Below, in pieces: positions 35,962-45,831 of a stretch of DNA of 64,000 nt. The notes under the pieces are model-generated. The model made no database searches. It saw only the letters and a list, made by a program, of their open reading frames with translations, and was not told the DNA's origin. The stretch is from JAAYJT01 sp037446395 (GTDB taxonomy: Bacteria > Bacteroidota > Bacteroidia > Bacteroidales > JAAYJT01), in assembly GCA_037446395.1 (NCBI GenBank), contig JBBIIP010000010.1, forward strand, positions 21,239 to 85,238, given 5' to 3'. Both the position numbers and the translations under genes were made by a program. Positions within the stretch are counted from its first letter, which is position 1; every line of letters begins with the position of its first letter.

Positions 35962-38817
35962 TTATTGCAACTTATCTACTTGTTCCTGAGCTTTTCGCAT
36001 GAGTTCGCCGGCCTGGGAATTTGCCTGATCTACAATGGCATTGGCCTTTGCGTCGGTTTCGGCAATTATCTTTTGGGCTGCTTTGAGTGCTTCAGTCCTG
36101 ATCTTTTGTGCGGTTTGGCGGGCAGCGGCTTCGGCCAAAGGCCCTTTCTTTTTGCCTTCCTCTTCAAGGCGGGCTGCACGGACATCGGCTTCTGCAATTG
36201 CTTTCTGTGAGGTAGTAATGGCTTCTGAACGAAGTTTATCTGCAAGCTGATTTGCCTTCAATATGAGTTCGTCGCCCTTTTGTCGGGCATCATCAAGCAA
36301 TTTTTGCGCCTCTTCACTCACTTTCTTCATGGCTTCTGCTTTTTGTTTATCCAGTTCCTGCATCACAACCTGCTGGATTTCATTTTTAATGTTTGCGGCA
36401 GCCGATTGGTAGTCGAGTGAAATCTTGGGATTGGTGAGCGCTCCGGTGAGTTTTGCCTTTACGATAAGGCCATTTTCGGTATTCAGGGCGATTCCTTTCA
36501 TGGCTGCCTCTGACGCAAGCTTTTGAATGGCCTGATTGGCCGCAGCGCCAAATTTTGAGTATGGGATTTGAAAATTCAGGGTCAGATCTATTTGACGATC
36601 GAAACCTACATAGCCGCTGATGGTGGTGTTTGTTCCGCCCCAATTGAATGAAAATGGCTCCTGAAATACTTTTCCGTTTAAAAACTGAAAAGCAAAATCA
36701 ATGCCATCGGCTTTCAAGCTTTTGTAATCGTCGCTGCCCAAAAGTTTGGCCAACACGCTCATCACATTTACAGATTCGATGCTGATTTTCGAGCTCTGCA
36801 GCATTCCACCACCTTGCATGGTTTCATACACAGGATTGAAAGCAGCATCTAGTTTGCCTTTCAACTTTAGATTGGTCGAAAACACTCCCTTTGTTTTCTC
36901 TGCTACAGGAGCAACTCTTTTAAATAACCCCACTGCTTCGTACGCTTGTGAGATCACAAAATTTGCAATTTTGAAACTCAGGTCGGCAGACGCAAAGTTC
37001 TTCTCGCTGGCATCATAAGTGCCTATTATCTCCACATTTCCACCCAACATTTCGGCTGAGAGGGGACTGAAACCGATTACCTGATTCTTATATGAAAGGA
37101 TGGCTTTTGTATTGTTTAACACATAGTCTTGAAAAAGTATTTTTCCTACGTTTGCATTTATGCTTAAATTAAGTCGTTCGGGCAATTCAGGCAATGAGAC
37201 AGCAACCGTGTCGGCCACTGGTTTGGGTTCTTGATTGTTTCTCATGGCAGCCAACATTTCGTTTAGGTTCAACAATTCGGACTGCAGAGCGAAGCTTGCA
37301 ATGAGCAATTCATTGTCAAAGAAATAGGCCAGATAATTATCCACGTTGCCCGATGCTTCGATATTGCTTTCGCCGATGGTAGCGCTGATTTTTGAAAGTT
37401 CTAATCGAGAGGGGGTGAATTTAGTCTGCATTTCTTGCAAAAAAACAGGAAGCTGAAATCCTGGAGGTTGATAGAACATATTGTTTATCAGCAGCGATCC
37501 ACCGGCCAGAATTTCGTTGTAGCTTTTTTTAGTGATGCTCGAATTTTTTCCGGAAAATCGCATGTCGAATTTCAGTATGCCCTTGGGGATCTCTTCGGGC
37601 TGGAGGGGAACAACTTTTGAAATGCTTGAAAGGTCAATTGTGCCCTCAAAACTTGCTGTTATGTCGGGATCGCTGATGGGGTTACTCAGCGTAAATGCTG
37701 AGCGGAATGGGTTGCCTGCCAGCACAAAATTAAACTGGCCAAGTTTAACAAAGGTGGCATCCAGGTTGCCGGTTTTATTGCTTACGAGCAGGTTGAACAT
37801 GATGTTTTCCATACTCTCCGGCAGATTTGAATATTTAAACCGAGCATTATTCACCGCAATTTCCAATCCAAACCCAGGCATGGTTTTTTCGCCGTACAAA
37901 CCTTTAACAAACCCCTTGAGTGCAAATTCTCCTTCGGCCTGCACTTTCCCGAAATTCCTTGAATAAATGGCAGGAACGAGCGAAAGCAACTTTCTGAAAC
38001 TTTTGTCTTTTGATTCGAATCCAATATCCATGATAATATCGTCGTCCACAAACCCGAAACCACCTTCAACATCTATTGCCAGGTCGTTCAAAAACAACTT
38101 GTTGTTGCGCATGGTATAATAGTCTTTATCGAAATCAACCTCAAACTGGCCAAGATATGCTGGTTTAATGCCGTCGAGATAGGTTACGCCTTCATAGACA
38201 ATCTGTATGTTATCGGCAGTGGCTTCGCTGTTGAAAACCGAGATGGTTTCAGAAAGTTCACCTTTCGATTTACCCTTGATGTTGAAGAGGCGAAGCGTAA
38301 AATCCATCTCGCGATCGTCGTAGATAAAACTCCCATGATCAATCAGCAACTTATTCATGTTCAGGACGATTTGCCCGGTTTGATCCTGAGTTTTATCAGC
38401 TTCGGGGGGTGTTTGTTCCTCCGGAAGCAGGATATCCCAATTGTAGGCTCCGTCTTCAAGAACAAGTAGTTTTATGACTGGCTGGTTGAGTACGATTTTA
38501 TTTATCTCATAAGGGCTTCCACGAAAGATACTGCGAAAGTCAAAGGTGAGATCCAATGAAGGAATGAATGCAAGGGTATCGGCTTCAAAAGGAAGGTTGC
38601 CTACGATAGTGAGTTGCTTCAGGCGGAGTTTGAAATCCGGAAAACTGCGAAAGAAACCCAGGCTTGCACCGGAAAAGTCTACTCGGGCATTCAAGGTTTT
38701 ATTCATCTCCTGCTTCACAATCTGGATGATCTTCCCTTTGAAAGCATTTGGCAGGATGATCAATACCGCCACGAAAATCAGAATGGCAATGGATAGGATT
38801 TTGAAGAACTTTTTCAT
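35962..38817 (-). CDS. AsmA-like protein with a C-terminal coiled-coil tail
   Basis: 951 aa. One N-terminal membrane segment (about 5-24) anchors a long periplasmic AsmA-type domain (FKGKIIQIVKQEMNKTLNARVDF at the start; repeated beta-strands; an AsmA C-terminal part near 590-790). These belong to the bridge-like lipid-transfer superfamily with TamB and YhdP, linked to outer-membrane lipid balance. From about 830 to 951 the protein is a charged Ala/Lys/Glu-rich coiled coil (KAEAMKKVSEEAQKLL, LAEAAARQTAQKIRTEALKA), not part of ordinary AsmA. A TACCTTTG -7 element lies about 97 bp upstream. Lipid-transfer role is family inference. Confidence 0.85.
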   Translation of the reverse strand: MKKFFKILSIAILIFVAVLIILPNAFKGKIIQIVKQEMNKTLNARVDFSGASLGFFRSFPDFKLRLKQLTIVGNLPFEADTLAFIPSLDLTFDFRSIFRGSPYEINKIVLNQPVIKLLVLEDGAYNWDILLPEEQTPPEADKTQDQTGQIVLNMNKLLIDHGSFIYDDREMDFTLRLFNIKGKSKGELSETISVFNSEATADNIQIVYEGVTYLDGIKPAYLGQFEVDFDKDYYTMRNNKLFLNDLAIDVEGGFGFVDDDIIMDIGFESKDKSFRKLLSLVPAIYSRNFGKVQAEGEFALKGFVKGLYGEKTMPGFGLEIAVNNARFKYSNLPESMENIMFNLLVSNKTGNLDATFVKLGQFNFVLAGNPFRSAFTLSNPISDPDITASFEGTIDLSSISKVVPLQPEEIPKGILKFDMRFSGKNSSITKKSYNEILAGGSLLINNMFYQPPGFQLPVFLQEMQTKFTPSRLELSKISATIGESNIEASGNVDNYLAYFFDNELLIASFALQSELLNLNEMLAAMRNNQEPKPVADTVAVSLPELPERLNLSINANVGKILFQDYVLNNTKAILSYKNQVIGFSPLSAEMLGGNVEIIGTYDASEKNFASADLSFKIANFVISQAYEAVGLFKRVAPVAEKTKGVFSTNLKLKGKLDAAFNPVYETMQGGGMLQSSKISIESVNVMSVLAKLLGSDDYKSLKADGIDFAFQFLNGKVFQEPFSFNWGGTNTTISGYVGFDRQIDLTLNFQIPYSKFGAAANQAIQKLASEAAMKGIALNTENGLIVKAKLTGALTNPKISLDYQSAAANIKNEIQQVVMQELDKQKAEAMKKVSEEAQKLLDDARQKGDELILKANQLADKLRSEAITTSQKAIAEADVRAARLEEEGKKKGPLAEAAARQTAQKIRTEALKAAQKIIAETDAKANAIVDQANSQAGELMRKAQEQVDKLQ

Positions 38818-39312
38818 TTATTTGGATTATGCTTGCGATGTTGATGAAATACAAATTAATTTTTTTGTAACTAAAATAATTTTTTTGTCATTGACCGCCC
38901 TGTGAGATGGCTACAAAGGTACGAAGGAATGCGTGGCTAAAGAAATGTGTTACTCTGCAATGTGTGAACTGATCCAACCTACCGGTACCCATAATGAATC
39001 TTAACACGCGTGGGCGAAATAGTCAGGAACAAAAAAAATCACCCGGAACAGTGAACTCAATATTCCCTCTGCCACGGACTTTGCTATTTCATAAAAAAAA
39101 GTTGAAATGGGTTTATTCTTTTAAACCAACGCTTCAAAATCAGTTATAGTGCCAAACGAATCATGCTGAAATGAATTTAATTTTCAAACACACTCATATA
39201 CAAACCCGTGTCTGCCGAACACATCTAAATTTTCCTCCTTCTATCTCACAGCACGACTACTGAAAAGATTGCTGCCGTAATATAATTTTTCATTGTTACC
39301 TGTTTATTGAGG
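38818..39312. other. Non-coding stretch between AsmA-like and SDR genes
   Basis: About 495 bp, AT-rich, holding the AsmA promoter (38914-38921) at one end and the SDR terminator at the other. In between I see no gene, tRNA-like fold or repeat I can support. Confidence 0.5.
38914..38921 (-). promoter_or_regulatory. Promoter -7 element of the AsmA-like gene
   Basis: TACCTTTG on the minus strand matches TAnnTTTG exactly, 97 bp before the ATG at 38817. No clear -33 TTG. Confidence 0.45.
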
Positions 39313-39375
39313 CAAAATAATAAAAGCTTCACCAATGATGACCGTTGTATCTGGCAATGTTGATACAATGAAGCT
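39313..39375 (-). terminator. Interrupted-stem terminator after the SDR gene
   Basis: On the minus strand AGCTTCA-TTGTATC, a 10-nt loop, GATACAA, a 13-nt bulge, then TGAAGCT and a TTTTATTATTTT tail. Two 7-bp helices are perfect. It overlaps the SDR stop codon, so it most likely ends that transcript. Confidence 0.6.
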
Positions 39376-40207
39376 ATAAAATCCGAACTCCGGTTTTTTC
39401 CTCAAGCACCCCGACGAGCTTCCCGGCCTGCTGCAAGTCATTGGAATGTGGCCAAGTTCGCCTCGCTTTCCTGTTTACGAAGTACTCACCACTTACTTGG
39501 TTGTTAAATTCGTCAGATGCAAGATAGGTAAGGGTATCGGCACCCCTGACTGCTGATTTGCCCAAAAATCTGAACATTGAATCCATCAGTCTTCCACCAT
39601 TTCGCCCAAGGCCGGTACTCACAAAACCTGGATGTATGCAATTCATGCTGATACCCCTGGATCGTAATTTCGGAGCAAGGAATCGGGTAAGAAGAATTAC
39701 AGCAAGCTTCGACTGGCGGTAAGCCTGAGAGCCGGAAAAGCGATGTTTGTACTCAATGTCGTTGAAGTTGATCTTACCGTAGTGCAACATGCTCGAAGTG
39801 GTAATGACCTTTGATGAGCCGGCTGCTTCGAGCCTGTCGAGCAGCAAAGCCGTCGTAAGGTAGGGGGCCAGCACATTCACTGCAAAAGTTTCTTCAATGC
39901 CATCCCTGCTCTGATTGAAAGAGGTATGCCAAACGCCAGCATTATTAATAAGCACATCAAGCTTATTGAACCTGTTCTTGAATTCTCCAGAAGCACGTTT
40001 TATCGAATCGAACGAGGCAAGATCGCACTCCAGCACCTGCACCGGGCTTCCTGTTTTATTCATGATCTCTGCACTGGTTTGCATGCCTCTTTCTTTGTTG
40101 CGGGCAGTCATTATGATGGCTGCACCCATGCCCGAAAGTGCCAGGGCAGTTTGTTTTCCAATGCCCGATGTTGCTCCGGTTATCAATACAACTTTATCCT
40201 TCATCAT
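39374..40207 (-). CDS. Short-chain dehydrogenase, retinol-dehydrogenase-like
   Basis: 277 aa. GATSGIGKQT (11-20) binds the cofactor, INNAG lies at 87-91, and the catalytic set is Ser138/139, Tyr163 and Lys167 (AYRQSKLA). The pattern CDLASFDSIK and HPGFVSTGLGRN follows the vertebrate RDH11-14-like bacterial subgroup. NADP use is suggested by the TARNKERG stretch. Substrate unknown; neighbours give no pathway. It is 106 bp downstream of the SMR gene and ends in its own terminator. Confidence 0.85.
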   Translation of the reverse strand: MMKDKVVLITGATSGIGKQTALALSGMGAAIIMTARNKERGMQTSAEIMNKTGSPVQVLECDLASFDSIKRASGEFKNRFNKLDVLINNAGVWHTSFNQSRDGIEETFAVNVLAPYLTTALLLDRLEAAGSSKVITTSSMLHYGKINFNDIEYKHRFSGSQAYRQSKLAVILLTRFLAPKLRSRGISMNCIHPGFVSTGLGRNGGRLMDSMFRFLGKSAVRGADTLTYLASDEFNNQVSGEYFVNRKARRTWPHSNDLQQAGKLVGVLEEKTGVRIL

Positions 40208-40313
40208 CGTTTTATTTTTGTTCTAGGCAATAAACAGTGTTGGTATGTTTTAGTTTACCGATCATTGATTCAGTGAGGGAAATATTTATGAAATCCGTAG
40301 CAATGAGTGTGTC

Positions 40314-40634
40314 TCAGGCACTTGTCAGGCGCAAGCCCACCACACCGGCAATAATTAAGGCACCCGACATGATCCGCAGAAACGATGCCGGATCTTTGAA
40401 AAACACAAGGCCGATCAGGAATGCACCTACGGCACCAATTCCGGTCCAAACAGCATAAGCGGTTCCGATGGGAATGGATTTCTGGGCCATCCAAAGAAAA
40501 TATCCACTGAAGCCCATTGAAACAATCGCAAAAATAATCCAGCTAGCCTTATGGCCAGTGGTTTGAGATAGTTTGAAGCCAAGCGGCCAACCTATTTCAA
40601 AAATTCCGGCAATCAACAAATAAAACCAACCCAT
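40314..40634 (-). CDS. SMR-family exporter, SugE/Gdx type
   Basis: 106 aa with four transmembrane helices, the standard SMR size. The essential glutamate in the first helix is present (IFEIGWPLGFK, Glu13) and the SugE/Gdx signature KSIPIGTAYAVWTGIGAVG covers helix 2-3. Gdx proteins export guanidinium in exchange for protons; some members export quaternary ammonium compounds. No second SMR gene is adjacent, so it would act as a homodimer. No guanidine riboswitch fits in the 27 bp before it. It may be co-transcribed with the upstream DUF58 gene. Confidence 0.88.
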   Translation of the reverse strand: MGWFYLLIAGIFEIGWPLGFKLSQTTGHKASWIIFAIVSMGFSGYFLWMAQKSIPIGTAYAVWTGIGAVGAFLIGLVFFKDPASFLRIMSGALIIAGVVGLRLTSA

Positions 40635-40661
40635 TGTCTTGATTATTAACCTGATAAAGAA

Positions 40662-41597
40662 TTAGAAGAGTTTTTCGCGCTTAAGCAGATAGGGGAGCAA
40701 AATCTGACGAAAACCTTTTTTTATGTCGGCTTCCACAAAATCTATACGGTACTGTGCACAACGCATCTTTAGCTCCCGGCTGAAGTTGTTCATATATTTG
40801 ATATATTCAACCCTCACCTCGTTGGGCAGGAGTTTTATGTCGGTGTTGCTTTCCATATCTACAAAACGATAGGGCCGGTTTGAAAAAGCAAAATCAAGCT
40901 CGGTGCTGCGGTCAACGGTATGAAAAAGTATGACTTCGTGCTTGTTGTGACGAAGGTGTTGCAGGGCATCAAAAATTATTTCCGGATCGCTTTGGCTTTC
41001 CATCATATCACTGAAAATTACCACGAGCGAACGTTTGTGAAGATTATCAGCCAGCTGGTGCAATATTTCGGCAGCCTGGGTGGGCCTTTTATTCTGTAAA
41101 TCATTGTTTTTGAGAAGATTTTCGAGCACAGAAAAAATATATTTCTGATGAACAGAGCTGCTTCGCGGGCTGATTTGTGTGTGGAGTTTTTCAGAAAAAA
41201 CACTCAGACCGAATGCATCGCGTTGTTTTTTCAGAAGATAAAGCAAGGCTGACGCCGCATAAACTGAAAAAGTAATTTTATCTGGGTTCTCAATTGTTGG
41301 GCGATCAATCACCGGATAGTACATTGATGATGAATGATCGAGGATAATCTGGCAGCGCAGGTTGGTTTCTTCTTCGAAACGTTTTATATAGAGCCGATCG
41401 GTGCGGCCAAAAAGTTTCCAGTCAATGTGCTTTATGGATTCGCCGGGATTATATAACCTGTGCTCGGCAAATTCAACTGAAAAGCCATGAAAAGGGCTTT
41501 TATGCAGACCAATGATAAACCCCTCAACTGCTTGTCGGGCAATGAGCTCAAGTGCAGAAAATTCCTGTAAACTTCCGGAGTTTAGGTTGATATCCAC
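40662..41597 (-). CDS. DUF58 domain protein (vWA-like)
   Basis: 311 aa, GTG start. DUF58 core is clear: EFAEHRLYNPGESIKHIDWKLFGR near 44-66 and a vWA-type MIDAS motif LDHSSSM near 90. Members are usually encoded with a MoxR AAA ATPase and membrane vWA proteins, a system linked to envelope stress and protein maturation. No MoxR gene is in this window next to it; 93 bp upstream is thioredoxin. It is cytosolic by sequence. Function is unknown beyond family association. Confidence 0.88.
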   Translation of the reverse strand: MDINLNSGSLQEFSALELIARQAVEGFIIGLHKSPFHGFSVEFAEHRLYNPGESIKHIDWKLFGRTDRLYIKRFEEETNLRCQIILDHSSSMYYPVIDRPTIENPDKITFSVYAASALLYLLKKQRDAFGLSVFSEKLHTQISPRSSSVHQKYIFSVLENLLKNNDLQNKRPTQAAEILHQLADNLHKRSLVVIFSDMMESQSDPEIIFDALQHLRHNKHEVILFHTVDRSTELDFAFSNRPYRFVDMESNTDIKLLPNEVRVEYIKYMNNFSRELKMRCAQYRIDFVEADIKKGFRQILLPYLLKREKLF

Positions 41598-41689
41598 CGA
41601 TGGTTAGGTTATAAAACGCTGAATAAGACTATAGTGCCTGCAATCAAGAGGACAGTTGTATGCACGATAAGTAACTGACTGGTAGTGTT

Positions 41690-42007
41690 TTATAATAATT
41701 TCTCCAATTTGGCAACCAGTGCTGATTTTTGAACCGCTCCAACTTGTTTATCAACTACCACTCCATCTTTCAAAAACAATACTGTCGGGATATTTCGAAT
41801 CCCAAATTGCATGGTAGTTTGGGGATTGCTGTCAACGTCGAGTTTCCCGACAATTGCTTTGCCTTCATACTCCTTTGCGATCTCTTCGATATAGGGCGCG
41901 ATAATGCGGCATGGGCCACACCAAACCGCCCACAAGTCAACCACTACAGGCTTGTCGCTTTGCATTGCAAGCTGTTCAAAATTCGAATCAGTAAATTCTA
42001 GTGCCAT
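41690..42007 (-). CDS. trxA: Thioredoxin
   Basis: 105 aa, a complete stand-alone thioredoxin fold. The active site WCGPC is at 29-33 and the cis-proline motif NIPTV follows about 45 residues later. It reduces disulfides in cytosolic proteins, including peroxiredoxins such as the Bcp gene in this window. A TATTTTTG -7 element lies 32 bp upstream. The monocistronic context is usual. Confidence 0.95.
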   Translation of the reverse strand: MALEFTDSNFEQLAMQSDKPVVVDLWAVWCGPCRIIAPYIEEIAKEYEGKAIVGKLDVDSNPQTTMQFGIRNIPTVLFLKDGVVVDKQVGAVQKSALVAKLEKLL

Positions 42008-42038
42008 AATATTAATATTGGAGTGAAAAAACGGTGTG

Positions 42039-42046
42039 CAAAAATA
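42039..42046 (-). promoter_or_regulatory. Promoter -7 element of trxA
   Basis: TATTTTTG on the minus strand matches TAnnTTTG exactly, 32 bp before the trxA ATG. No TTG at the expected -33 position. Confidence 0.5.
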
Positions 42047-42257
42047 GACATTTTCTTTTTTGGCTGGTCAGCAGAACTGTAATATTCACTAATTCTATCA
42101 ACTCATTGTAATCATGCAGGTTAGCCCTGACTTTGAAGAAATATAGACCTGAAACACAGTGCTTCAAATTATTTTCATTTCATTGTCGTCAGAATAATTC
42201 ATTTTCCGGATTCTTAGAGTTCGTAGTGAAACAGGGTAACAATAAGGCGACTTTTTG

Positions 42258-45200
42258 TTAATTAAGTTTAAAGGATATGTTCTTGTTCCCATACAATTCT
42301 TTCAGGATATCCGCACTATTCACTTTATATTTGGGTGCCGGAAAATTGAGACTGAGGCGCCCTTCAGAATCAACAACCCGAAAGATCATCGTACTGTTTC
42401 CCTTGTTTTTCTTTAATAATTTTTGAAGTTTATTTACTAAAAATTCCTCTATATCATGGAGCATGATGATCATAGTAACAGTACTTACCAGTTTATCAAA
42501 CCCGTCAGCCATAAGGCAAATAAACCCGATCTTGATTTCAAATCGCTCGGGTTGGCCGTAGCGGGGCTGTGGTTGTGCTTTAATAAGCAGTGTAGTGCCT
42601 TCGACCAGGAAATGCCTGTAACGGAGATAATCTTCAGAGAACAGAAAAAAGGTGTGTTGATCATTAAAATCCTCTAGTGTGAATGAGGCAAAAGGTTTTC
42701 CATTCTTGCCAATTTTGGTTGTTGCAGCGGTCACTATTCCGCCAAATATCAGCTCAGTTTTCATGTCCTGTTCTTCGAGCTCTTTCAAGTCGCTGAGTTC
42801 GCAATTGCAGAGCAAATCAAATTCAAGTTTGAAATCATCGAGCGGATGTCCTGACATGTAAAAACCCGTAACCTCTTTTTCGTTTTTGAGTTGTTCCATT
42901 TTAAGCCAGGGGTCGCATGAAGGAATCTCTAGCTTCGGCAACATCACTTCCTGATCCAGCCCAAAAAGGCTATGTTGGGCGGAACCTGAAGAACTTTGAA
43001 ATGTTGAACCAAAGCGAATGATTTTATCTAAAAACACAGTCTCATCGTTTTTCTCACGGAAGAAATATTGTGCGCGGTGCATGTTTGAGAAACAATCAAA
43101 AGCACCGGCATAAATCAACGCTTCGAGGGTGCGCCGGTTAGCAGTTCTGAGGCTGATGCGCTTCACAAGGTCGAATACATCTGTGAAATGGCCGTTTTTA
43201 TTTCTTTCGGCAATAATATCCTGAACAGCACCTTCGCCCACTCCTTTCACAGCGAGCAATCCGAATCGAATAACACCTTTTTTGCTTACTGTGAAGTACA
43301 TCTCGCTTTCATTGATATCGGGTCCCAACACCGATATGCCCATGCGCCGGCATTCATCAATAAAATAGGTAATTTTCTTAATATCCGAAAGATTATGGGT
43401 GAGTACGGCTGCCATATAAGGCGCGGGATAATGGGCTTTGAGATATGCGGTATAGTATGCGATAATTGAATAAGCTGCAGCATGGGAGCGGTTGAATCCG
43501 TAATTTCCGAATTCCTGCATGACGTCAAACAACTTTGCGCTTTCGTCTGGGTCGTAGCCATTTTTAATTGCCCCCTCCAGAAAGTCTTTTCTCAATGGCG
43601 GCATGTCTGAGAGAATTTTCTTTCCCATTACCTTGCGTAGGTCGTCGGCGCGGCTTGGCGTAAAACCCGCAATTTTTTGTGCGGTCTGCATGATTTGCTC
43701 CTGGTAAACCATAATGCCGTATGTATAATCCAGGATTTTTCGTAAAGCAGGCATTTGATAAGTTACTTCTTCGCGTCCATGCTTGCGGCGGATATAGGTT
43801 GGAATATACTCCATCGGTCCTGGCCTGAACAAGGCATTCATAGCAATCAAATCTTCGAAATTACTGGGTTCAAGTTCACGAAGGTAGTTCCGCATGCCTT
43901 CAGACTCAAATTGAAATGTGCCTATGGTATCCGCTCGCTGGTAGAGTTCGAAGGTTTCATCATCATCCAGTGGAAACTTTTCAACATCAATAATTTCGCC
44001 ATTCCATTTTTTAATATTCTCAACCGCCGTCCGGATGAGTGAAAGGGTTTTCAGGCCAAGGAGATCCATCTTGAGCAAGCCGATTTCAGAAATTATTTTG
44101 CCTTCATATTGAGTCATCAGCATTCCACTGTCTTTTGAAAGGCTCAGCGGAAGATAATTTATAAGGTCGTCGGCACCAATAATGACACCACAGGCATGCT
44201 TTCCTGTATGGCGGTTCGACCCTTCGAGAATTTGTGCGTATTCAAGTGTCTTTCGAAGATTTTGGTCGTCTCCTTTTAGAATTGCTTGTAGTTCGGGCGA
44301 TGATTTTACGGCCTGTTTCAGGGTGGTTCCTGGCTTTTCAGGTACTAATTTTGCGATTCGGTCGGCTTCGGATAGTGGCACTTTCAGAACTCTTGCAACA
44401 TCTCTGATGGCTGACCGGGCAGCCATAGTGCCAAAAGTGATGATTTGGGCAACCTTGTTCTCGCCATATTTTTCTATCACATACCTGAGAACCTTTTCTC
44501 TGCCTTCGTCATCAAAATCCACATCAATATCTGGCATATCGGTACGCTCTGGATTTAGAAAGCGCTCAAACAGCAGATTATATTTTATCGGGTCGATGCG
44601 TGTGATTTCCAAACAAAATGATACGATTGAACCGGCCGCAGATCCCCGGCCTGGGCCAACCAACACATTCATTTCCCGAGCCTTACGGATAAAATCCTGA
44701 ACAATCAGAAAATAGCCTGCCAGCCCTTGTCGAATAATCACTGAGAGTTCATATTCGATTCTTTCTTTTATCTCGTTTGTGAAGTCGGGATACAATTTTT
44801 GAGCCCCGGCATAGGTTAGGATTCTGAGATATTCATTTTCGTCAGTAAAATTCTCAGGCAGGGGAAAGTGCGGCAGCCTCTTTTCCTTGGTTGCAAGCAC
44901 ATACTGTTCAATTTTATTGCTTATTTCGAGTGTGTTTTCGAGGGCTTCCGGATAATCAGCGAAGAGTTCAAGCATTTCATCGGCCGATTTCAAGTACTCG
45001 AACCCTGTATAGTTGAGGCTGCCCAGGTCATCCAAATCTTTTCCCGTGTTGAGGCAGATGAGGATTTTATGTGCCTCAAAATCGTTGGCATTCACATAAT
45101 GAACGTCATTTGTTGCGATGAGTTTAGCGCCTGTCTTTTTCGAAAGCGTAACAAGTGCCTTGTTCACTTCTTTTTGCTCTGGCAACTGGTGATCCATCAT

Positions 45201-45719
45201 CTCAAGATAATAATCTTCACCGAATATTTGCTGATATTCCCTGATAACATTTTCTGCTTTATCCAATCCATGTTTAAGGATGCTTTCGGCCAATTCTCCG
45301 CCCAGGCAGGCGCTCGAAGCAATGAGTCCTTCATTATACTGCTTCAATAAATCTTTATCAATCCTTGGAGTATAATAAAAGCCCTCCTTGTAGCCAAGCG
45401 AACACAATTTGGCCAGGTTATAATAGCCACTTAAGTTTTTAGCCAGCAACACAAGATGATGTCCGCTGCGGTCTTCTTTGCCCTTGCGTTCGAACCGGCT
45501 GGTCGGTGCCACATAGATTTCGCATCCGATAATGGGTTTAATTCCTTTCTTTTTTGCCATATTCAGAAACTCAAGGGCTCCATACATATTTCCATGGTCG
45601 GTAATGGCAAGCGCATTCATACCCAGTTCTTCAGCGCGATGGAGTAAACCTGTGATCGAAGCGGCTCCGTCAAGGATTGAATATTGCGTATGTACGTGCA
45701 GATGAACCAGTTCTGGCAT
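42258..45719 (-). CDS. dnaE: DNA polymerase III alpha subunit
   Basis: 1153 aa, close to E. coli DnaE. The PHP domain (HLHVHTQYSILDGA at 6-19; AITDHGN) comes first, followed by the C-family polymerase core with PDIDVDFDDEGRE (about 395-407), which supplies two of the catalytic aspartates, then GPGRGSAAGS (about 355), a helix-hairpin-helix region near 870 and an OB-fold near 990-1070 (ELIFGGIVTAATTKIG). It replicates the chromosome as part of Pol III. It lies 113 bp downstream of the photolyase gene and 250 bp before trxA, apparently as a single gene; a TACCTTTA near match is 40 bp upstream. Confidence 0.97.
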   Translation of the reverse strand: MPELVHLHVHTQYSILDGAASITGLLHRAEELGMNALAITDHGNMYGALEFLNMAKKKGIKPIIGCEIYVAPTSRFERKGKEDRSGHHLVLLAKNLSGYYNLAKLCSLGYKEGFYYTPRIDKDLLKQYNEGLIASSACLGGELAESILKHGLDKAENVIREYQQIFGEDYYLEMMDHQLPEQKEVNKALVTLSKKTGAKLIATNDVHYVNANDFEAHKILICLNTGKDLDDLGSLNYTGFEYLKSADEMLELFADYPEALENTLEISNKIEQYVLATKEKRLPHFPLPENFTDENEYLRILTYAGAQKLYPDFTNEIKERIEYELSVIIRQGLAGYFLIVQDFIRKAREMNVLVGPGRGSAAGSIVSFCLEITRIDPIKYNLLFERFLNPERTDMPDIDVDFDDEGREKVLRYVIEKYGENKVAQIITFGTMAARSAIRDVARVLKVPLSEADRIAKLVPEKPGTTLKQAVKSSPELQAILKGDDQNLRKTLEYAQILEGSNRHTGKHACGVIIGADDLINYLPLSLSKDSGMLMTQYEGKIISEIGLLKMDLLGLKTLSLIRTAVENIKKWNGEIIDVEKFPLDDDETFELYQRADTIGTFQFESEGMRNYLRELEPSNFEDLIAMNALFRPGPMEYIPTYIRRKHGREEVTYQMPALRKILDYTYGIMVYQEQIMQTAQKIAGFTPSRADDLRKVMGKKILSDMPPLRKDFLEGAIKNGYDPDESAKLFDVMQEFGNYGFNRSHAAAYSIIAYYTAYLKAHYPAPYMAAVLTHNLSDIKKITYFIDECRRMGISVLGPDINESEMYFTVSKKGVIRFGLLAVKGVGEGAVQDIIAERNKNGHFTDVFDLVKRISLRTANRRTLEALIYAGAFDCFSNMHRAQYFFREKNDETVFLDKIIRFGSTFQSSSGSAQHSLFGLDQEVMLPKLEIPSCDPWLKMEQLKNEKEVTGFYMSGHPLDDFKLEFDLLCNCELSDLKELEEQDMKTELIFGGIVTAATTKIGKNGKPFASFTLEDFNDQHTFFLFSEDYLRYRHFLVEGTTLLIKAQPQPRYGQPERFEIKIGFICLMADGFDKLVSTVTMIIMLHDIEEFLVNKLQKLLKKNKGNSTMIFRVVDSEGRLSLNFPAPKYKVNSADILKELYGNKNISFKLN

Positions 45720-45831
45720 GATTTTGATAGATTAGATAGGATGAATAATGGTTGGTAAAGGTAGCGATAACCTCTCCAGCAAAATGGGCTGTTGAAAAGT
45801 TTTTGGATAAAGATTTTCTGGAAGAAACCTG

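Noticed and set aside
40635..40661. Guanidine riboswitch before the SugE/Gdx-type gene
   Set aside because: Only 27 bp separate it from the DUF58 gene, too short for a riboswitch.
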